A DNA stretch of 64,000 nucleotides from the NCBI GenBank assembly GCA_032622095.1, contig CP136061.1:43593797-43657796 (forward strand). The letters run 5' to 3'. Of this stretch, positions 56,625 to 64,000 are shown piece by piece; positions within the stretch are counted from its first letter, which is position 1, and each line of letters begins with the position of its first letter. A model generated the notes under the pieces. It worked only from the letters and a program-made list of their open reading frames with translations, was not told the origin of the DNA and ran no database searches. Origin of the DNA: Siphonodentalium dalli. Its lineage: Eukaryota > Mollusca > Scaphopoda > Gadilida > Siphonodentaliidae. The position numbers and the translations under genes were made by a program.

Positions 56625-57162
56625 ATAACTAGCCCGAACGAAGTCGAGTACATCAGCTAGTTTAATATATATTTTGAACATTTGTCTGTCTGTTTGTCTG
56701 TTAGCTATGACCTGGAAAACTGCGGGACAGATTTGACGAAATTTGATACCTAGGGGAAATTATTTCCAGGGAGTATTTTGGACGGGTCAAATCTTGATCC
56801 CGACCTGACTTTGACATTCAAAAAGATCAATTCAAGATCAAATCTGGTAAAACGGAAGTATTTCAACGAAATTTGATACCTACTGTTACATTTGTCCCAG
56901 GAGTGTTTCGGGTGGGTCAAATCATGACCCTGACCTGATCTTGACATTCAAAATTGTCAATTCAAGGTCAAATCGGGTAAAGCCGGGCGGATTTCGACGG
57001 GTACTTTTGTCGTGGCTTTTGTCCGGGGAGTGTTTTGGACGGGTCAAATCGTGACCCCGACATGACCTTCACCTTTAAAATAGTCTATTCAAGGTTAAAT
57101 CGCGCAATTCTCCGAAAATCAGAGGGGAACATCCCGGACGAAGTCGGGTCCACCAGCTACTA
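56625..57162. repeat. Three ~129-bp tandem units with direct-repeat flanks
   Basis: 'gggtcaaatc' followed by 'tgacc(c)tgacctga' and 'caattcaaggtcaaatc' type text occurs at 56784, 56914 and 57041. 'cgaacgaagtcgagtacatc' plus 'agcta' at 56635 and 'cggacgaagtcgggtccacc' plus 'agcta' at 57135 flank the block. Confidence 0.75.
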
Positions 57163-58690
57163 TTATATATTTCTAGATTTAGTTACAAACTAAATACCTG
57201 TATATTGTACAAAGAAATGTTTGACAAATATATCTGTATCAATATTACCATACGGGTCATTAAAATAGATACGACGAAACAAATTTTGAAGGGTACATGT
57301 ATCAGGTAAATTTTTATATTTCAAATGATGACAGGAATGCGGAAAGTTGAAGTACCTACGTAATACTGGCTATCCGCATGAAGAGATATACATGTATATA
57401 AAAACCAAAATAGAAGATGACTGCTGGCGACAATGTTTTCCAAAAAAATTCAAAGCATTCGATAGCTCCCATCTAGTTGTCCGCCCGAAGATCAATATGA
57501 AGTTTGGTGACTATCAGGTGAGGGATATGTCTGTACAGTTGCTAAACAATTCAGTCATGCAACAGAGGATCAAAGAGGATACCAAATTGCTGACTGTGGT
57601 AATGTTTTTTTAACGAAATTCGGGAAAATTAGATTACTCTCACCCTGGTTATACAGAAGATCATTGTGGAATCTGGTGACGATCGGACAAGGGGTGTCGT
57701 TTGTAGGATCAACCAAACTATTTAGCCATAAAAATAGTAAAATTGAAGATCACCGCTGGCAGTGATGTCTTCACAAGGACAGTTTGAGAACAAAATATGG
57801 CTCACATCTAGCGGTGACCCAAAATATCCACATGAGAAAAAGTTCTCCAATAAAAGCTGACTGCAGGGTGCGCCAATTGATTCAAATTCGAAATTTAGCA
57901 GGGTGTACTGCTTGTGGCCATGTTTTCCCCGCAAATTTGATAGACTGATGGACAAAACCACTGAATCCGTTGAATAAATATACATGTATACATGGATTAA
58001 TTTATATGCATTGTTATACACAGTACTGGTATATAAAGGTACTGAAAATAAATATATTACTAGTATACACAAAATAAACCATATATCATGGCTATGGGTT
58101 CTAATATCCGAACATGACAGCTGAGAACTTGGTGTGAATTAAAGAGTGGTGGTTTCTCAAGCATATCTAACCCTCCACGTTAGAAACATGCCATTAAATG
58201 TCATAAGTATAATCTAGCTTGAGGACAGAAGTGATCCATAAAATCCCCCTTAATTCAACCAGGTCCTCGCGCGATGTATGGTCGATCACATGATGATCTA
58301 GGGGATTAGAATTGTTGTATAAAAACAGCACTGCATGTAAATATAAAATAAAATAGTGCTACATCTTATTACAGATTATTGCCATATATAATCAGTGATT
58401 ATACAGACAGTCTGACAAAATGAAGTTTCAGCGACACTCTATCCGAAGAGGGGAATAATTTCATCTGTTACAGTCAATGGAGCAATTATGAATCTGGAAA
58501 GGTGAAATTTCTAAGTAATACTAGATATCGACATGACGCGATAACATATAACGTAAATGCAATATGGCCGCTGGCGACCATTTTTTTGATAGCTCTCATC
58601 TGATAGATCAATATCAAGATAACTATGAAGTTTGGTGATGATCGGATGAGTGAAGTGGGCTGTGGTCTGTGCTAAACGGTTTAGTAATGC
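57163..58690. repeat. Diverged dispersed repeats ('gctggcgacca')
   Basis: 'tactggctatccgcatga', 'actgctggcgac' and 'atgaagtttggtgactatca' near 57360-57520 match 'tactagatatcgacatga', 'ccgctggcgacc' and 'atgaagtttggtgatgatcg' near 58525-58640. An intermediate version lies near 57750. The 88-codon frame at 57347 is repeat, not a gene. Confidence 0.65.
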
Positions 58691-59010
58691 ATAAAAAGAT
58701 TCTTACCTTAATATTTTTATGTTCACTTTATAAACTTCACTGAGTCATCTTTGTCATGTATTGAGTTTGATATCTTTTGTTAACAGTTTATAAATCATGT
58801 ATGTCTCATGTTTGTTATTGTACTTGATGTGTTTATTATCATTAAATAAAGTTGCATTCCTTAAAAAGATTCTTACCTCAATGTTTTTATGTTCACTTTA
58901 TAAACTCCACTGAGTCATCTTTGTCATGTATTGAATTTGATATCTTTTGTTAACAGTTTATAAATTATGTATGTCTCGTGTTCGTTATTATATTATATAC
59001 ACTTTATAGT
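58691..59010 (+). repeat. 170-bp tandem duplication
   Basis: 'aaaaagattcttacct', 'atgttcactttataaact', 'ctgagtcatctttgtcatgt' and 'ttgttaacagtttataaat' recur 170 bases apart (58693 and 58863). An ATTAAATAAAG signal at 58842 suggests a copied 3' end. Confidence 0.88.
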
Positions 59011-59689
59011 ATGTTTTCAGAACGAAAAACAAAATGAATAAAATCAACAAATTTGTAAATTTAAAAACAATTCAAACGTTGTTGTATTCCATGTCCCAGC
59101 CCGGACATATACACCAAATTTCAATAATATTCATCGAGAAACAACGGACCAAACGCAATATAACACCCGTATACATCAGACTCAGCATCGAGTACATGTT
59201 ATAGTAGGTACCGAATTGACACACGTCGACTGGGGCGAGTTGGCCCTGGGGCGATTAGGCCGATTAGGGCACCTTCTATAATTTACCGTATGTATCCGTT
59301 TACGCGTAGTTTACTTTAGAAAGTTCCGCAATTAATACCGCAAATAGAGCGACCATATTTGACAGAGAATGCCTCTGTTATTGATTATCAAGTTGCTATA
59401 CATTAAAAACGACAAATTCACATGCTCGTTCAAGCGCAGTAGTCTATTTTCCCCATGTTAAATGACATCCACAAATACTAAACAACGCTAACCTACTGCC
59501 GAATGTTTTACACGACAACTGTTAACATATTTGGGCTGAATTCATCTGACGCGGTATTATTCCTCAAAATAAACAACAAAACCATCGTTACTTGGAAATG
59601 TAGTTTGGGCTAACATTTACATAAATCCTCCACATCAATTATCCCGACACACACGTCAGATGAAAAGCAGCCATGAAGTAACCGGCCAA
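59011..59689. other. No gene; MITE-like fragment at 59230
   Basis: 'ggggcgagttggccctgggg' at about 59231 looks like a terminal fragment of a repeat; its partner is not found. The rest is unassigned. Confidence 0.4.
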
Positions 59690-62600
59690 ATTGGCCGAAA
59701 TAAATTACGTTCAACAATTGTTTCTCATTCTGGGTGTGACATTTTATGCACCAATGAATCTCATTTGAAACCGGGCGAGTCAATCGAAACAGGTGATTAT
59801 GGTTATCAGTGGTACGATAATAATAGGTCACGTGTGCATAAAAACGCCCCGAAGGGGTCGGGTGGTGTTGGGTTGTTGGTTAAATGTGATTTACTTAATG
59901 AATTCCTCATCTCTGTTATTGATAAGTCCTTTGAGGGGGTCTTGGGTATTTTGTTCACACACAAAGTTACAGACAGATCGTTCGTGGTATTTAGTTGCTA
60001 TCTCCCGCCTGAAAATTATTTCTGGGGTCGTGACGCATCTAGTTTTTTCTCTCATATCCTTGCTCAAATATATTCACTTACGGAAGTGGATGCTGTATTC
60101 ATTTGTGGCGACCTGAATTCGAGAATTGGTGCTAGCTCTGAGGTTAATAATGTCATTGATCATATTAGGCCACGTTTACACATAGATACAGTGACGAACC
60201 AACGTGGTCATTCTTTCTTGGAATTTCTCAATGATAGCCGTTATGTAATATTGAATGGTCGTTTTGGGCCAAACTCGAACTTATTCACATACCATTCAAC
60301 GCGGGGTGAATCGGTTGTTGATTTTGTATGCGTTCATCATGATATCTTGAAGAAATGTCATAATTTTTGTGTTGTTAAATGTGAGACTATTATTGATGAA
60401 TTTGAATTCCAGATCATGCCCTACTGAAGTTTACGTTCGATTCAGGGTTTGACACCAACCTTACATGTCACTCTAATGTGAGTTCACAATATTTTGATCC
60501 TAAATTCAAGTTGAACAATATTTCACCACACTTTATGAGAAATGAATCCTTTTTAACTTTGTTGAAAGCTAGCATACGTCGTATTGAGTTGGAAGGCTGT
60601 GCACGAGAAGATGTAGACATGGTATACGGGGAGTTTGTGGATTTAATTAAGGGTGAGATGACCAAGCACATTCCGGTTTACGATTGGACATCTAGGTCGA
60701 GAAAAGTGTTGAAACAGCAAAAACCTTTTTGGAATAAGGAATTAACAGAATTGTGGAGGAAACTGCGTGTAAGTGAGAAAAAATATATAAAAAATAAACA
60801 CATAAATAGCGAAAGAAAAAAAATATTTAACTGAATATAAAAAATTTAAGAAATTTGCTCGATAAAAACATTCGATTTTTCGAAAGAGAACATAAACGCT
60901 CCCTGTCTTTGAATATTAATGAAAATGTCACTAAAAACCCTAAGGAGTTTTGGGGATTGCTGAAAAAGCTCGGTCCGAAACGTACATCTTCTCCCCCAAT
61001 CAGATGTTACTTGCCAGATGGCTCACAGACGACGAATGTAAATATTGTCCTGAATTCATGGAAGTCCGAGTTTGCCTCATTGTATAACAGAGGACAGTCA
61101 AGTGATCACGATGATAATTTCAAAATGCGAATTTTAAGTGAGAATTTTCCAGATCTTTCCGTAGAATGCTCCATTGGATAATATAAACCAGGGAATTACT
61201 TTTGATGAAGTAAAAGACGTAGTTCGCGCCGCGAAAAATGGTAAGGCCTGTGGTATTGATAGTATCCCATCTGAAGTTCTTAAATCCGATGCTATTATCC
61301 CGGCACTTCATAAATTGTTCAATCTTTGCTTCAATTCAAACTATGTCCCTAACGATTGGTGTAGATCTATTGTAACTCCGATCTTGAAGGATAGTAACTC
61401 GGATCCTGCCGTACCAATGAATTACAGAGGAATTAGTCTACAGTCGGTGATAGGAAAGATGTATAGTTCCCGCCTTAACAAGAGACTCGACTCTTATTTA
61501 GATGCTTGTGATATGATAGTCGATGAACAGAACGGTTTTAGGAAAGGTAGATCGTGTTCTGAACATATCTATGTCCTATCTTCTATCGTTAAAAATAGGT
61601 CATCCACACTTGTTAGCTTTATTGACTTAAAAAAAAGCATTTGACTCAATCGATCGAGATCTGCTCCTTTATAAATTATCAAGACTCAATGTTTCAGACA
61701 AATTTTACCATTCTATTTGTGCACTTTACTCGAATACAGAGTGTTGTGTTAAACTTGGTGAATACAAAACTGAGTGGTTTCCATGTTCTGTTGGGGTCAG
61801 ACAAAGTGACAGTATGTCCCCCACCCTATTTAATATTTATATAAATGATTTAGCTATCGAGCTTAAAACAATAGGCCGCGGGGTTCAAATTGGATCGAAT
61901 AATGTAAGCATGTTGTTATATGCCGACGATATTGCTCTAATAGCCCCTGATGAAACTAACTTACAGTTACTTCTAGATGTCGTTTCAAATTGGTGTAAAA
62001 AGTGGCGCCTAAATATAAACGGGAATAAATCGAAAATTATACACTTTCGAAGGCCACAAAGAAAAAGAACTGAATTCGTGTTTAATGTTTGTGGTGATGT
62101 CTTCGAAATCGTCTCATGTTATAAATATCTCGGTGTTTTATTCGATGAGCACACTACTTTCAAGGCTAACGCCGAAAATCTTAGAATGTCCGGGGGTCGC
62201 GCACTCGGTTCTGTTATATCAAAAATTCATAACTATAAAGATATAGGTATAGAAACTTTCACCAGATTGTATTCTTCTTGTGTAATCCCTATTACTGACT
62301 ATTGTAGTGAGGTCTGGGGGTTTGGCCAATTTCATCAGATCAACACAGTTCAACACCACGCCTTGAGATATTTCCTTGGAGTGGGTCGCTTGACACATCT
62401 ACCAGCTCTCATAGGGGACGTTGGTTGGAAGGCCCCATATTGTCGACGTTGGTTGACAATGCTTAAATTCTGGAATCGTCTTATCTCTCTACCTGCCGAT
62501 AGGTTACCCAAACGAATTTTGTTATGGGAATTACTTTCAGATAAAAAGGACTCATGGGTCTCAAATATTCATTCTATCCTCGATAAATTGAATCTTCTTG

Positions 62601-63112
62601 TATATTATGACAATCGACAGATATGTGATATCGATCTATGTAGCTCAAAGCTTGATGTGTATTTCCATGCCTCGTGGTTGGCTGATGTCAGGAGATTGCC
62701 TAAATTGAGAACCTACAATATTTTCAAATGTGTTTACAAATTGGAATCCTATGTGAATAGTACTTTAAGTAAATCTGAACGCTCAATCTTTGCTCAATTC
62801 AGATGTGGCGTGTTACCACTAGCCATTGAAACTGGTCGATATACAAATACAAGCGTAGATGAACGATATTGCATCGTATGCAATTCGGGTGATGTTGAAG
62901 ATGAAATGTATTTTGTATTCAAATGTCCAGCATACTCTAAATTGCGAAACGAGTTTATGTGTACAGTTAAACGCGCTTATGGTCGCATACATAACTTTAC
63001 TGAAAATCAACTTCTGATTATCATTGTTGACAGACTTCACATCCCTTTTGGCAAATACCTGTTTAAATGTTACAAAGTCAGACAACAAGTTTTGTCAAAA
63101 AAGAGTGGATGA
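59690..63112 (+). pseudogene. LINE ORF2: endonuclease, RT, zinc knuckle
   Basis: The endonuclease shows CTNESHL, GGVGLLV, CYLPPE, FICGDLNSRIG and a SVVDFVCV ending (59690-60420). A linker has PFWNKELTELWRKLR and NPKEFWGLLKKLG. RT has KNGKACGIDSIPSEVLK, NYRGISLQSVIGKMY, EQNGFRKGRSCSEH, FIDLKKAFDSI, SDSMSPTLFNIYINDL, LLYADDIALIA and YLGVLFDE. A C-terminal knuckle reads CIVCNSGDVEDEMYFVFKC, with Tyr where His is usual. Frames break near 60418, 60834, 61170 and in the A8 run at 61628, each consistent with a one- or two-base indel. The endonuclease nicks DNA and RT primes from the nick. It belongs among jockey/CR1/I-type LINEs; the clade is not resolved. Confidence 0.92.
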
Positions 63113-63275
63113 TTTCCACTCTAGCTGCGCAATCAGCATAGACAAATATTCCATCCTCATAGTGACATATAGGCCTCGATGGCCGGGTGTTATATTGAAA
63201 TGTTATATATATACTTATATTCTATCACCTGTATGTGATGAATTTATTATATGCTTGTAACACATGTCACTTTAA

Positions 63276-63304
63276 TAAATGATTATTCTATTCTATTCTA
63301 TTCT
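63276..63304 (+). repeat. (ATTCT)n LINE tail
   Basis: Four to five ATTCT units after a TTTAATAAATGATT signal. Marks the 3' end of the LINE insertion. Confidence 0.9.
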
Positions 63305-63337
63305 ATATATAGATACTTCACAGAAGATGAGGCATAA

Positions 63338-63432
63338 GCAGAATGAGGTCCACATTGGACGAATTTGGTGAAGCTTGCCCGCCTTGCAGGATAGCGTCAC
63401 TATAAATTCACCATCTGATGACCTCATTCTGC
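63338..63432. repeat. Short palindromic element GCAGAATGAGGTC, copy 2 (inverted)
   Basis: GCAGAATGAGGTCCAC ... GATGACCTCATTCTGC, 95 bp, with 'gcctt' / 'aattcacc' pairing inside. Its right flank 'aaatgacagac(a)cactatttg' is the complement of the left flank of copy 1 at 55010. Confidence 0.7.
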
Positions 63433-63976
63433 AAATGACAGACACACTATTTGTAGGCTTGGACAGCATTCACGGGGGCAATTATAAATCCAGAGTTCGG
63501 CATCTCCGACAGGCCCTATAGCAACACTTCATCAGGAGATCTTTATTCACGTACAGTTATAATGTAAGAGCGTTAACAGTATTGTCAGCACGCCCACTTG
63601 TCCCCAAACAGAACAGTAGTCAATGGTGTGAGCCAAATGGGATGCATCGCTTCCGACAATTTATCAGAGTTGTGGTGTGCAATTTTATCGTCTTAGGACT
63701 CTCGTTATAGGACAATCGGATCAAGGAAATGACCCCCCCCCCCCCACCACACACACACAATCGATACGGGAATCCCTGTCCATTTTACACTCAAGTTGTC
63801 TTTAGTTGGAAACTGTCCAATCATAATAGGTTTCAGATTTGAATCGGTCAGCAATTGAAAACTTGGGAGTACCAGCTGGAAACTGGTAACTCGAGGGCGG
63901 CGCGCATACAATATTCCACAATCGGGAATTTGCTCTAGTTCGAAGTGGAGTGTGCAGTTTTCCGGGAATTCGAGGT
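63433..63976. other. No gene; poly-C and (CA)n run
   Basis: C-run and (CA)n at about 63731-63761. 63845-63950 resembles 54880-54980. The minus-strand frame 63705-63995 is not convincing because it crosses the simple repeat. Confidence 0.45.
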
Positions 63977-64000
63977 TTAACCCTTTACCCAACAAAACGG
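63977..64000 (+). mobile_element. Left end of a TTAACCCTTTACCC element
   Basis: TTAACCCTTTACCCAACAAA followed by ACGG is the same terminus as copy B at 24955. The element continues beyond the window. Confidence 0.7.

Larger units (their letters stand above)
59690..63305 (+). mobile_element. 5'-truncated LINE with (ATTCT)n tail
   Basis: Contains nearly all of ORF2 (59690-63112), a short 3' UTR, and a tail of ATTCT units at 63276-63304. It begins inside the endonuclease domain (RNKLRSTIVSHSGCDIL), so ORF1 and the first endonuclease strand are absent. Target duplication not identified. Intact catalytic motifs and a handful of one-base breaks suggest a fairly young insertion. Confidence 0.9.

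Noticed and set aside
57347-57613. 88-codon frame with protein-like text
   Set aside because: It coincides with a dispersed repeat that recurs at 57720-57840 and 58480-58640.
55425-63112. One single LINE interrupted by a 3.4-kb insertion
   Set aside because: The two parts overlap at the K-L-R codons with dissimilar DNA, so they are not the two sides of one simple insertion.

Overview
The window is animal nuclear DNA. It is AT-rich, has no bacterial-style gene packing, shows intron-type splice sites, and consists mostly of transposable elements and their remnants. The mix of tRNA-derived SINEs with (AATC)n-type tails, a GIY-YIG Penelope-like element, jockey/CR1-type LINEs, dispersed tandem repeats containing 'gggcataactc', and frequent TACATGTA-type words is what I would expect from a lophotrochozoan, most likely a mollusc such as a bivalve or gastropod. 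That placement is inference; no single-copy marker gene is visible. The supplied open frames often begin at TTG or GTG, so their nominal starts mean little here.

Layout. 1-4.8 kb: interspersed repeats, including five tandem 172-bp units. 4.9-7.3 kb: a decayed minus-strand LINE. 7.6-11.9 kb: two head-to-tail copies of a Penelope-like retroelement (RT plus GIY-YIG nuclease); the second is truncated and ends in an inverted RT segment. 12-24 kb: mostly gene-free DNA with several MITEs, a GC-rich 350-bp tandem repeat, a hAT-like palindromic insertion with a visible empty site, and a LINE 3' end. 24-29 kb: piggyBac-like MITEs carrying a distinctive double-hairpin cassette, SINEs and a 33-bp minisatellite. 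30.1-34.2 kb: a roughly 4-kb unit bounded by inverted repeats around a broken multi-zinc-finger gene with a C-terminal CXC domain, probably a DNA transposon of a poorly described type. 34.4-36.5 kb: a LINE 3' end split by another double-hairpin element, and one more MITE. 36.5-40 kb: a SINE and a possible exon. 40.5-44.4 kb: the best host-gene candidate on the plus strand, with an NRF1-type promoter site, a probable first exon and well-formed later exons. 46.5-48.1 kb: a long-TIR foldback element with a 9-bp target duplication. 49-55 kb: mostly unassigned. 55-63.3 kb: a LINE 5' fragment (ORF1) and a fairly young LINE ORF2 copy ending in an (ATTCT)n tail.

The genes do not form a pathway. Apart from the host gene at about 40.5-44.4 kb and a few uncertain exons, coding potential belongs to selfish elements: PLE RT/endonuclease, LINE endonuclease/RT, and the CXC-domain transposon-like gene. 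The most unusual items are the CXC gene unit with its flanking inverted repeats, and the palindromic cassette found in six copies under at least two, arguably three, kinds of outer terminal repeat.
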